Assembly (NCBI RefSeq): GCF_003052605.1
Contig: NZ_QASO01000091.1
Span: 1-33,870 of the forward strand
Reading direction: 5' to 3'
From: Ectopseudomonas oleovorans
GTDB lineage: Bacteria; Pseudomonadota; Gammaproteobacteria; Pseudomonadales; Pseudomonadaceae
Length of the DNA stretch: 33,870 nt
Shown: one piece after another, positions 1-7,449 of the stretch
How the letters are laid out: every line of letters starts with the position of its first letter
Numbering within the stretch: the stretch's first letter is position 1
Notes under the pieces: model-generated
Told to the model about the DNA's origin: nothing
Database searches by the model: none
Seen by the model: only the letters and a program-made list of their open reading frames with translations
Made by a program: the position numbers and the translations under genes

Positions 1-24
1 GGGTATGCGGATTTAATGGTTGAT
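1..24 (+). repeat. Left terminal inverted repeat of the ISL3 element
   Basis: 24 of 24 bases match the reverse complement of 2447-2470. Similarity stops at base 25, which fixes the arm length. The window starts exactly at the outer edge of the element. Confidence 0.95.
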
Positions 25-58
25 GGGGCACCTTCCCCTCACCAACCTGATGCTACCC

Positions 59-1348
59 TCAGATGGTTGATAGATCGACCCCGTAGTTGAGCTCCTCTGC
101 GAGGTCTGGCAGTCCGTAACCGATGGTTTTCTTGTAGAACGGAGAGACCTTCGCAGTCGGGGCCTTCTTCTTGTGCTTCGTGGTGTAGAGCATTCGCGCC
201 CGCATCACCTCAAAGGAATAACCTCGTCCTTCACGGTTCTTGTCCTTGGCCAGTCGGTTGATGGACTCCGTGAAAGCGTTGGTGACAGGTATGTCCGTCT
301 CGAAGTAGGTCATGATCTCTTCGCGCCAGTTGCCCACCGCCCTAAACAGATCGCTCCAGACTTCTTTCTGGCCCTTCGGGATGGTGGATATCCACTCGTC
401 CAGGGCGGCTTCTGCCTGGGGTCGTGTGGTGGCGTCCCAGATGCTGTAGAAGCGCTCCTTGTGCTCGTAGGCAGCCAGCAGTTGCGGGAATGCGCCTGTC
501 CAGGTTTCCATGATCAGCCGCTCCCGGTCTGAGACTTCGTGAGCGCGCTTCAGCAGGATTTTCCGGTCTCCCTTGAGGGTTCGGATCTGGGCTGGTTTCA
601 GCTCTTTCCGGAGCCCCTTGCGCACCTTCTCCAGAGCATCGTTGGCCATGCGCACCACATGGAATTTATCGACCACGATGCGGGCCTGTGGCAGCACCGC
701 CCTGACCGCCGTTCGATATGGATTCCACATGTCCATGCTGACGATATCGATCTTCTGCCGGTCTTTCAGCTTCATCAGGTAGTTAGTCACGACGTCCTGA
801 CGGCGAGTGGCCAGCAGATCGAGCAGGGTCTTCTCCTCAATGTTGGTCAGGATGCAGCGGTAGCGCTTGTTCAGGTACAGCTCGTCGATGCCCAGAATGC
901 GAGGCGTTTCGAAGCGGTGCCAGCGGCCTAAGAACGCGGCGCGGGCGTTGAAGATGTCCCGTACCGTCTTCTCGTCCAATCCGGTTTGCTGCGCCACGAA
1001 AGTGTAGGGGTGGTTAAAGGACTCCTTCTCTACGTATTCATGTAGCCGCAGTGTCATGCGGAAGCCGTCCACCACCTCCGGTAGCTGGGGCCTGAAGGTA
1101 GCCTCGCAGGCCCGACAGATGTACCGGCGGCGGAGCACCCAGAGGGTGACCCGCTTGCCGTGGATGGGCAGATCATGATAGGGAACATCACGCTTGCCGA
1201 AACGCACGAACTCACCCTGCACCCCGCATTCCTCGCAAGCAATGGGATCGGGCGCGTCTACCTGGAAGTGCATTTCATCGTCGGTGGCTTTGCAGCCCAG
1301 CACCTGGTATGAGGGCAGGTGCAGGATGTTGTCGGGCATTTCGGTCAT
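59..1348 (-). CDS. tnpA: ISL3 family transposase
   Basis: A 429-aa DDE transposase that cuts and pastes the surrounding element. The N-terminal ~90 residues hold the zinc-finger-like region of ISL3 transposases: a C-E-E-C pair near residues 38-41 and a C-R-A-C pair near 78-81. The catalytic core follows, with GIDELYLNKR (first Asp), the SMDMW segment (second Asp) and VDKFHVVRMAN, then the C-terminal TNAFTESINR segment carrying the Glu. The reading frame is intact and the length is normal for the family. The ATG at 1348 is 50 bp from the passenger lysE gene on the same strand, so the two could share a transcript. No frameshift or stop is seen, so the element is probably still mobile. Confidence 0.93.
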   Translation of the reverse strand: MTEMPDNILHLPSYQVLGCKATDDEMHFQVDAPDPIACEECGVQGEFVRFGKRDVPYHDLPIHGKRVTLWVLRRRYICRACEATFRPQLPEVVDGFRMTLRLHEYVEKESFNHPYTFVAQQTGLDEKTVRDIFNARAAFLGRWHRFETPRILGIDELYLNKRYRCILTNIEEKTLLDLLATRRQDVVTNYLMKLKDRQKIDIVSMDMWNPYRTAVRAVLPQARIVVDKFHVVRMANDALEKVRKGLRKELKPAQIRTLKGDRKILLKRAHEVSDRERLIMETWTGAFPQLLAAYEHKERFYSIWDATTRPQAEAALDEWISTIPKGQKEVWSDLFRAVGNWREEIMTYFETDIPVTNAFTESINRLAKDKNREGRGYSFEVMRARMLYTTKHKKKAPTAKVSPFYKKTIGYGLPDLAEELNYGVDLSTI

Positions 1349-1398
1349 ACGTTATTCTCTTAAGACGACTAGCAACTGGCTAAAGCGTTCTTAAGAAC

Positions 1399-2019
1399 CT
1401 AGGCAACACGCGAAGGTTGGCGACTAAGAAGAAGCAGGATGCCGAAAGCAATCATTCCTCCACCTGAGGCGCGTTGAAACCAGTGCAGCTTGTTTGCTGC
1501 GAAAGCTGCTGCAAAACGCCCTGCTGACGCATATATCGCTATTGCAACGGCCTCTAGCGCGATAAAAACCGTCCCAAGAGTTGCATAGCTCAGCCAGTAA
1601 TTCGTTATATCCACGAATTGCGGGAAGAATGCCGCGAAAATGAGGATTGCTTTGGGGTTACTGATGGCGATCAGCGCCTCACTACGGAATGCCTTACGAA
1701 GCGAAGGTTTCATTGCATCTGCGTTTAGGTTAGTCGAGCCAGATGTTGTTCTGAGGAGCTTGATGCCCATCCAGACCAGATAGGCGGCACCAACGATCTT
1801 GATCACGTTGAAGACCAACGCCGAAGCAGACAAAAGCATCCCTAAACCAAGCGCGCTAGCAGCAATCATGGGCACGAAGACGGCAAGCCGTGCTGTGCTT
1901 GCCATAAAGGAAAACCCTACGCCCTTTTGCGCACCGTGTGTCATCGCAACGAGGTTATTGGGGCCGAACGCCAGGTTCAGTGCGAAACATGCCGGGAGGA
2001 AAACAAGTAGATCGATCAT
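1399..2019 (-). CDS. LysE/RhtB family amino-acid exporter (IS passenger)
   Basis: A 206-aa inner-membrane protein of the LysE family, whose members export amino acids and related metabolites. The N-terminal LNLAFGPNNL segment is the family's conserved GP(G/N)-type motif in the first membrane helix. About six hydrophobic segments follow, with the conserved ISNPKAILIFAAFFPQF motif near residues 120-135. Length is normal for the family. The gene lies between the transposase and the right end of the IS and points the same way, so it moves with the element. The substrate cannot be read from sequence. Neither tnpA nor the short ORF resembles an ArgP-type LysR regulator, so if it is regulated, the signal is not obvious here. 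Confidence 0.9.
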   Translation of the reverse strand: MIDLLVFLPACFALNLAFGPNNLVAMTHGAQKGVGFSFMASTARLAVFVPMIAASALGLGMLLSASALVFNVIKIVGAAYLVWMGIKLLRTTSGSTNLNADAMKPSLRKAFRSEALIAISNPKAILIFAAFFPQFVDITNYWLSYATLGTVFIALEAVAIAIYASAGRFAAAFAANKLHWFQRASGGGMIAFGILLLLSRQPSRVA

Positions 2020-2062
2020 TAGCTTTGTTGTGACCTCAAGGGAGTAGGTTGGATATGCATGG

Positions 2063-2311
2063 TCAGTGCACCTCGTTCAAGTAGGGCGTGACATTACGCA
2101 ACATCCGCTCAATGTAGTCTTCCATCTTGCCGACCGGCGCGACATGGTGCAATGCACCCCGAGCCGCCTCAATACCTTCTAGCCGGGCGATGACCCAACT
2201 GGGGAGGTACTGAGCCCGTAGGCTACCACTCTTCGTGGCAATATTGCTTTTGGCGAAGAAAGGCTGGCTGAGCACAACGACACCCGCTTCTTGTACCGGG
2301 GCTATTGTCAA
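2063..2311 (-). CDS. Small unrecognised ORF on the IS, possibly a captured gene fragment
   Basis: An 82-residue frame with a TTG start at 2311, a few codons after an in-frame stop, ending 43 bp before the exporter gene. The protein-like C-terminal half (YLPSWVIARLEGIEAARGA, then an amphipathic KMEDYIERMLRNV helix) looks real, but I do not recognise a family. The start is weak and no clear Shine-Dalgarno sequence is seen. It may be the 3' end of a gene that was next to lysE when the element captured it, rather than a functional gene. The remaining ~135 bp to the right terminus hold nothing I can name. Confidence 0.45.
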   Translation of the reverse strand: MTIAPVQEAGVVVLSQPFFAKSNIATKSGSLRAQYLPSWVIARLEGIEAARGALHHVAPVGKMEDYIERMLRNVTPYLNEVH

Positions 2312-2446
2312 GACAGATATGCCTAGTTTTCAAGTGTTCCCTACATATGGCTATAGGGAAGGGGATCTGGAAAGACCGGCACGGTTAGCTATCAACCATT
2401 TAGTCCGTTGTGGATTTAGTTTTCCCTTCCGCTTTCTACTTCACAT

Positions 2447-2470
2447 ATCAACCATTAAATCCGCATACCC
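2447..2470 (-). repeat. Right terminal inverted repeat of the ISL3 element
   Basis: Exact reverse complement of bases 1-24. The hsdS reading frame resumes immediately after it: the first codon of host sequence is at 2471. The hsdS frame meets a stop (TAA, 2456-2458) inside this repeat. Confidence 0.95.
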
Positions 2471-2995
2471 AAAATAATAGATGGAGTTCCAAGCGGGTGG
2501 GGAAGAGAAAGAATAAGCGATATTCTAACCCTTAACTACGGTAAAGCATTAAAGGCAGATGATCGTATTGATGGTGCAGTTTCCGTTTATGGCTCAAGCG
2601 GCGTCGTTGGGACACATAATAAGAGTCTTGTAGAGGGGCCTGGGATTATCGTCGGCAGGAAGGGCAACGTCGGTGCCGTATATTGGTCAGCTAGAGATTT
2701 TTGGCCAATTGATACTGTCTATTTTATATCCAGGGAGCAAAGCAATCTCTACATATATTACGCGCTTCAGTATGCTGGGTTTATCAACACAGATGTGGCC
2801 GTGCCTGGGCTAAATCGAGACATGGCATATAGTAGGAAACTACTTGCCCCAGCAACACCAATTTTGGAAAGCTTCCTAAAAGAAGTGCGGCCAATACGCT
2901 CTCAAATTGAAAAGCTTGAAGAATACAATACAAGACTTGAGCGGGCTCGTGACCTACTCTTGCCACGTCTGATGAATGGAGACATCGTCGTATGA
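2471..2995 (+). pseudogene. hsdS: hsdS 3' fragment: type I restriction specificity subunit, cut by the IS
   Basis: An open frame of about 174 codons runs from the IS edge to TGA at 2993-2995 with no in-frame ATG. It contains the hallmarks of the C-terminal half of HsdS: a second target-recognition domain with the typical GIIVGRKGNVGAVYW segment (2642-2686), the SRKLLAP turn, and a conserved C-terminal helix (SQIEKLEEYN, then LLLPRLMNGDI). HsdS normally has two such domains in about 400-450 residues; the N-terminal part should lie on the far side of the IS, outside the window. The only in-frame start is GTG 2795, which would give 66 residues lacking the recognition domain. The stop overlaps the hsdR start (ATGA). 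Confidence 0.9.
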
Positions 2996-5900
2996 GTGCA
3001 ATGACCGAGGATCACCTGGCGCAGGAAACGACTGCCAATTACCTGCTGCACGACCTGCAGTGGGATGAGTCGATCTATGCCATGAAGGAGATTTTGGGCA
3101 AGGAAGGCACCCTCGGTCGCACCAGTGAATCCGAGGTGGTGTTAAACCGCTACCTCGGTCAGAAGCTCATCGACCTCAACCCTGGTCTCCCCATGGAGGC
3201 CTATGAAGACGCCTTGCGGATTGTGACTGAGTACAGCAGCAGCTCCGTGCTGCTGGCGACCAATCGCGAGAAGGACAATCTTCATAAGAACGGTGTTGAG
3301 GTGAGTTTCCGCAATGAGAAGGGCGAGCGCGTCAAAAAGCGCCTTCGCCTATTCGACTTCGATGACCCATCCAAGAACCACTTCCTTGTCGTGAGGGAAC
3401 TGTGGGTCAAAGGCGACCTGTATCGCCGCCGCGCCGATATCGTCTGCTTCGTGAACGGTATCCCGCTCGTGTTCATGGAGCTTAAGAATGTCCACAAGGA
3501 CATCAAGGCGGCCTACGAGAAGAACTTTGCGGACTACAAGGACACCATCCCGCATCTCTTCCACCACAATGCCTTCATCGTCCTGGGCAATGGCGTGGAC
3601 GCCAAGATCGGCTCGGTCTCCAGCAAGTTTGAGCACTTCAACGACTGGAAGCGCCTGCACGAAGACAGTTCCGGCGTCGTGGACATGGAGACGCTGCTGA
3701 AAGGCACATGCTCCAAATCCAACCTGATGGACATCTTCGAGAACTACATCCTCTTCGATGAAAGCTCGGGGAAACTCGTTAAGATCGTCGCCCGTAACCA
3801 CCAGTTCCTGGGCGTGAACCGCGCCATTGAGGCGGTGAAGGATCGCAAAGCCCGTGCAGGAAAGCTCGGGGTCTTCTGGCACACCCAAGGCTCCGGCAAG
3901 TCCTATTCAATCGTGTTTTTCGCCCGTAAGGTCCACCGCAAGCTGGGTGGCAACTACACCTTTGTTGTCCTGACCGACCGCGAGGACCTGGATACCCAGA
4001 TCTACAAAACCTTCGGCGGGTGCGGGGTTGTGGATAACGACCGCGATCCATGCCGCGCCACCAGTGGTGAACACTTGCAGGAGCTGCTGGGGCAGCACAA
4101 AGCTTTCGTCTTCTCGCTGATCCAGAAATTCAACAAGAAGGTCGATCCCGCAAAGCCTTACTCGGAGCGGGATGACATCATCGTTATCACTGATGAGGCG
4201 CACCGTACCCAGTACGGCACGCTCTCCCTGAACATGCGCAACGCTATGCCCGGTGCCAGCTTCATCGGCTTCACCGGCACGCCTCTGTTCAAAGACGACG
4301 AGATCACCAAGAAGGTCTTCGGCGAATACATCTCCACCTATGACTTCCAGCGCGCTGTCGAAGACAACGCCACCGTACCGCTCTATTACGACGCGCGCGG
4401 TGAGCAGCTGCGCTTCGTTGATGAGGATGGCGACGAACATAGTGTGGCCGATCCGAAGGGCCTGAACGAGAAGATCGCCGCCAAGCTCGAAGAACTGGAA
4501 ATTGATGATATCGACGTCCAGCAGCGCCTGGAGCGCGAGCTGAAGCGTGACTACCACATCATCACCAGCACCAGCCGCCTCGAACAGGTTGCACAGGATT
4601 TTGTCCGGCATTACGCCAATGGCTGGGAAACCGGCAAGGCCATGCTGGTTTGCATCGACAAGATCACCTGCGTGCGGATGCACAAGCTGATAGATGACTA
4701 TTGGCAAGAGCACGTCGCCCGCCTGGAAAAAGACTTACCGAGCGCTCTGGACGAGCAGGATGACATCTGGCGTCGTCGCCAGATCGACTGGATGCGCGAA
4801 ACGCAAATCGCCGTCGTGGTGAGCGAAGAACAGGGCGAGGTGGACAAGTTCCGTAAATGGGACCTGGATATCACCCCGCACCGTCGCCTGATGAAAGAGG
4901 GCTTCCTGCTTGGCGACGGAAAGCGCCTTGACCTTGAGAGCGCTTTCAAGAAGTCAGAGCATCCGTTCCGCGTGGCTATTGTTTGTGCCATGTGGCTGAC
5001 AGGCTTTGACGTACCAACCCTCTCCACACTCTATCTCGACAAACCTCTGCAGGCCCACACGCTCATGCAGGCCATTGCGCGCGCAAACCGTGTTGCGGAG
5101 GGTAAGAACAACGGCCTGATCGTTGATTACTGCGGCATCCTTAAAAACCTGCGCCAGGCTCTCTCCACCTTTGCTGGTCGCGGGGATGAGGGGCACGGCG
5201 ACGATGAAGGCGAGCTCGATCCGACCAAGCCCAATGAAGAATTACTGGCGGACCTCATCGAAGCCATCGGCTTCGTGCGCGACTTCCTGCAGTCCCAAGG
5301 CTTCTGCCTAGAGGACATCAACGAGAAGACCGGGTTTGCGCGAAACGCTGCCATCATCGAAGCCAAAGAAGCGGTCAACGAAAACGACCAAACCCGCAAG
5401 CGCTTCGAGATTATGGCGCGCGAGGTCTTCAAGAAATTCAAAGCCTGCATCAACGTGCCCGGCGTGAATGGGCAGCGCGACGCCAGGGATGCCATCAATA
5501 TCATCTACAAGAGCCTGCAGGCCGACCGCGAGGCCGCAGACATCAGCGACATCATTCGCCAGCTCCATGGGATCGTTGATGAAACGATTCATACCCGTGC
5601 TTCTGCAGGCGAGGGTGCTGGGGTCTATGACATCAGCAAGATCGATTTCGAGCGGCTGCGTCTGGAATTTTCCAAGTCTCCGGCCAAGCACACCGCCGTA
5701 CAGGGACTCAAAGAAGTCATCGAAAAACGTTTGAACATCCTGCTGATGAAGAACCCGCTGCGCACCGACTTCCAGGCCCACTACGACAAGCTGGTCGATG
5801 AATACAATCTCGAAAAAGATCGGCTCACCATCGAAAAGACTTTTGAGGCGCTGCTGAAGCTCGTCGATGATCTAAGTGCGGAAGAACGCCGCGCCATGGA

Positions 5901-6228
5901 AGAAGGGCTCGATGAGGAAACCCTGGCCTTGTTCGACCTTCTCTCAAAGCCCCAGCTCTCCAAGGGAGATACGACAAAGATCAAGAAGGTTGCTGCCGAA
6001 CTGCTGGATACGCTGAAGGCAGAACGGCTCCGGATCGAGAACTGGCGTGAGAAAGAAAGTACGCGCGATGCCGTGAAGCAGAAGATCTATGATTTTCTGT
6101 ATGACGACAGTACAGGGCTACCGGTCGACGAGTACAACGAAGATGAAATTAAAATTCTCGCTGAGAATATTTTCCGCCACGTGTACCGGGCCTACCCGAC
6201 CGTGCCGTCACCAATATACGGACACTGA
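2992..6228 (+). CDS. hsdR: Type I restriction endonuclease, motor/nuclease subunit HsdR
   Basis: A 1078-aa subunit that translocates DNA with ATP and cleaves it away from the recognition site, as part of an HsdR2M2S complex. The N-terminal nuclease domain shows the PD-(D/E)xK pattern: Asp149 in RRRADIVCF, then FMELK with Glu163 and Lys165. The SF2 motor follows with Walker A HTQGSGKS (297-304), the DEAH box (401-404), GFTGTPLF (from 426), and later QAIARANR (motif VI). A helical C-terminal region completes a normal length. The ATG overlaps the hsdS stop by 4 bp, implying translational coupling. The subunit looks intact, but it needs HsdS to act, and hsdS is broken upstream, so cleavage is probably off unless another HsdS is supplied. 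Confidence 0.97.
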   Translation: MSAMTEDHLAQETTANYLLHDLQWDESIYAMKEILGKEGTLGRTSESEVVLNRYLGQKLIDLNPGLPMEAYEDALRIVTEYSSSSVLLATNREKDNLHKNGVEVSFRNEKGERVKKRLRLFDFDDPSKNHFLVVRELWVKGDLYRRRADIVCFVNGIPLVFMELKNVHKDIKAAYEKNFADYKDTIPHLFHHNAFIVLGNGVDAKIGSVSSKFEHFNDWKRLHEDSSGVVDMETLLKGTCSKSNLMDIFENYILFDESSGKLVKIVARNHQFLGVNRAIEAVKDRKARAGKLGVFWHTQGSGKSYSIVFFARKVHRKLGGNYTFVVLTDREDLDTQIYKTFGGCGVVDNDRDPCRATSGEHLQELLGQHKAFVFSLIQKFNKKVDPAKPYSERDDIIVITDEAHRTQYGTLSLNMRNAMPGASFIGFTGTPLFKDDEITKKVFGEYISTYDFQRAVEDNATVPLYYDARGEQLRFVDEDGDEHSVADPKGLNEKIAAKLEELEIDDIDVQQRLERELKRDYHIITSTSRLEQVAQDFVRHYANGWETGKAMLVCIDKITCVRMHKLIDDYWQEHVARLEKDLPSALDEQDDIWRRRQIDWMRETQIAVVVSEEQGEVDKFRKWDLDITPHRRLMKEGFLLGDGKRLDLESAFKKSEHPFRVAIVCAMWLTGFDVPTLSTLYLDKPLQAHTLMQAIARANRVAEGKNNGLIVDYCGILKNLRQALSTFAGRGDEGHGDDEGELDPTKPNEELLADLIEAIGFVRDFLQSQGFCLEDINEKTGFARNAAIIEAKEAVNENDQTRKRFEIMAREVFKKFKACINVPGVNGQRDARDAINIIYKSLQADREAADISDIIRQLHGIVDETIHTRASAGEGAGVYDISKIDFERLRLEFSKSPAKHTAVQGLKEVIEKRLNILLMKNPLRTDFQAHYDKLVDEYNLEKDRLTIEKTFEALLKLVDDLSAEERRAMEEGLDEETLALFDLLSKPQLSKGDTTKIKKVAAELLDTLKAERLRIENWREKESTRDAVKQKIYDFLYDDSTGLPVDEYNEDEIKILAENIFRHVYRAYPTVPSPIYGH

Positions 6229-6257
6229 TAGAGGCCGGTGCAGGGAAGCATAAATAT

Positions 6258-7220
6258 ATGAACCGAAGTGATTATCAGAGGAGAGTAATCACATCACTCT
6301 CTTGGCTGAAGACCCAGGTTGAGTACCACAACAGCCTGAGTCTGACGGATATCAATCACGGTGCAGAAGATTTTTACTGCGGCCTTTTGAATCTGGTTTA
6401 CGGCTACAGCCTTAAGAACATAAATATCATCGATCAAAATGCTGCTGCCATTGATCTTGGTGACGAGCAAAATAAGATCGCTATCCAGGTCACATCCACC
6501 TCAGTTCTGTCCAAAACAAAGTACACTGTCGAAAAATTCATTGAAAAAGAGCTTTATAAGAAGTTCGACAGGCTACTCATCCTGAATATTGTAAAGAAAA
6601 CCAATCATGAGGCTGAGACGATTGGCGGAACCGAGTATTCCCTTGATACCAAGGCCGATATTCTTGATGTGGAAGACCTTATCAAGAAAATTACCGCCGA
6701 TCCGGATCTAAAAAAATTAAAAGCCATTGCGGATTTTCTGGATGCAGAGTTGTCACTGCCCGCTCAGAGAAGCCTACCCAACGAGGTTCTCACCATTCTT
6801 GGCATCATTGAGCATATCAGCGATGAAAACCATGAGGACGCTGGCGGCGGGTATCTGGAAGAACCTATTCCAGAGGAAAAGATATATAAGCGCTTTGCGG
6901 ATCACGCCGACTTTCTCGTCGATGCGTACAATGATGGCTATATAGAGTACGGTGCTGTGCTGGAGGCCGTTAAGAAAGAGTCTGATTTTGGGCAGGTCAA
7001 GCTGCGACGTGCGGCCAGCTATCTGAGAAAATATAGCGATGCCGTACTGACAAAATGCGGGGGCGATCCGAAAGTGGCGCTCCAACAGATAATTTCCGAT
7101 TTCAGCGCACTTCTCGGCAATAACGGGTACACCTTTGATGAGGGGGCGGCAGAGTTTTACGTCATTGAGCAGCTGGTGAAGTGCAATATCTTCCCTTATA
7201 AGGAGGTCTCAGTTGCCTAG
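6258..7220 (+). CDS. SMEK-domain protein of an ABC-three-component (ABC-3C) system
   Basis: A 320-aa soluble protein starting 29 bp after hsdR on the same strand. Residues ~1-150 match the SMEK domain as I know it: RVITSLSWLKTQVE, the LTDINHGAEDFYCGLLN helix, then IDLGDEQNKIAIQVTSTS. The C-terminal ~170 residues are helical (YKRFADHADFLVDAYNDGY, then LRRAASYLRKYSDAVL) and resemble the family-specific C-terminal domains of ABC-3C effectors. In ABC-3C loci (named in comparative genomics of ABC ATPases in conflict systems) such a protein is the effector/sensor arm next to a small middle component and an ATPase, exactly the layout here. The target is unknown. Base composition is clearly AT-richer than the core genes. 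It overlaps the next gene by 8 bp. Confidence 0.85.
   Translation: MNRSDYQRRVITSLSWLKTQVEYHNSLSLTDINHGAEDFYCGLLNLVYGYSLKNINIIDQNAAAIDLGDEQNKIAIQVTSTSVLSKTKYTVEKFIEKELYKKFDRLLILNIVKKTNHEAETIGGTEYSLDTKADILDVEDLIKKITADPDLKKLKAIADFLDAELSLPAQRSLPNEVLTILGIIEHISDENHEDAGGGYLEEPIPEEKIYKRFADHADFLVDAYNDGYIEYGAVLEAVKKESDFGQVKLRRAASYLRKYSDAVLTKCGGDPKVALQQIISDFSALLGNNGYTFDEGAAEFYVIEQLVKCNIFPYKEVSVA
7200..7207 (+). promoter_or_regulatory. Strong Shine-Dalgarno for a TTG-started gene
   Basis: AAGGAGGT lies inside the end of the SMEK gene, with AGGAGG six bases before the TTG at 7213. This near-perfect site supports TTG as the true start and suggests high translation of the middle component despite the weak start codon. 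Confidence 0.8.
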
Positions 7221-7449
7221 TTTATTCTCCAAAGACGACGACCTACGCAAATCGGCGCCCGTACTCGGCTTTGAGATTCTTAAGCTACTTCAGGAGTCCC
7301 AGGAATCTCAGGTAAGCATATTTGACATTGCGAAGACGATGGCCAAGTCAGGCGGGATTAATGCTAGGAGCATCTATTACGCCATGCTGTTTTTATACTC
7401 CCTGGATATTATTGAATTCCAGGAGCCATATCTGGTGGCAAAGTGCTAA
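7213..7449 (+). CDS. ABC-3C middle component (small winged-helix-like protein)
   Basis: A 78-aa protein that starts with TTG after a near-consensus ribosome site and overlaps both neighbours (8 bp upstream, 7 bp downstream). It has the size and pattern of the ABC-3C middle components: an N-terminal FEILKLLQES helix, an SIFDIAKTM helix, SIYYAMLFLYSLDIIEF and a short C-terminal strand, which together suggest a winged helix-turn-helix fold. I believe it fits the class called middle component 6 in protein databases, but the class number is from memory. Family knowledge suggests it bridges the effector and the DUF2326 ATPase. It has no catalytic residues that I can see. Confidence 0.82.
   Translation: MPSLFSKDDDLRKSAPVLGFEILKLLQESQESQVSIFDIAKTMAKSGGINARSIYYAMLFLYSLDIIEFQEPYLVAKC

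Larger units (their letters stand above)
1..2470 (-). mobile_element. ISL3-family insertion sequence carrying a LysE passenger gene
   Basis: The first 24 bases (beginning GGGTATGCGGATTTAATGG) are a perfect inverted repeat of bases 2447-2470, so these are the two termini of one element of 2470 bp. Inside, all on the minus strand, are an ISL3-type transposase next to the left end, a LysE/RhtB exporter and a short ORF. ISL3 elements normally make an 8-bp target duplication; the right flank is aaaataat (2471-2478), but the left flank is outside the window and cannot be compared. Passenger genes are known in some ISL3 elements (the ISPpu12 type), but a LysE exporter is not the cargo I know. The element lies within hsdS. 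Confidence 0.93.
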
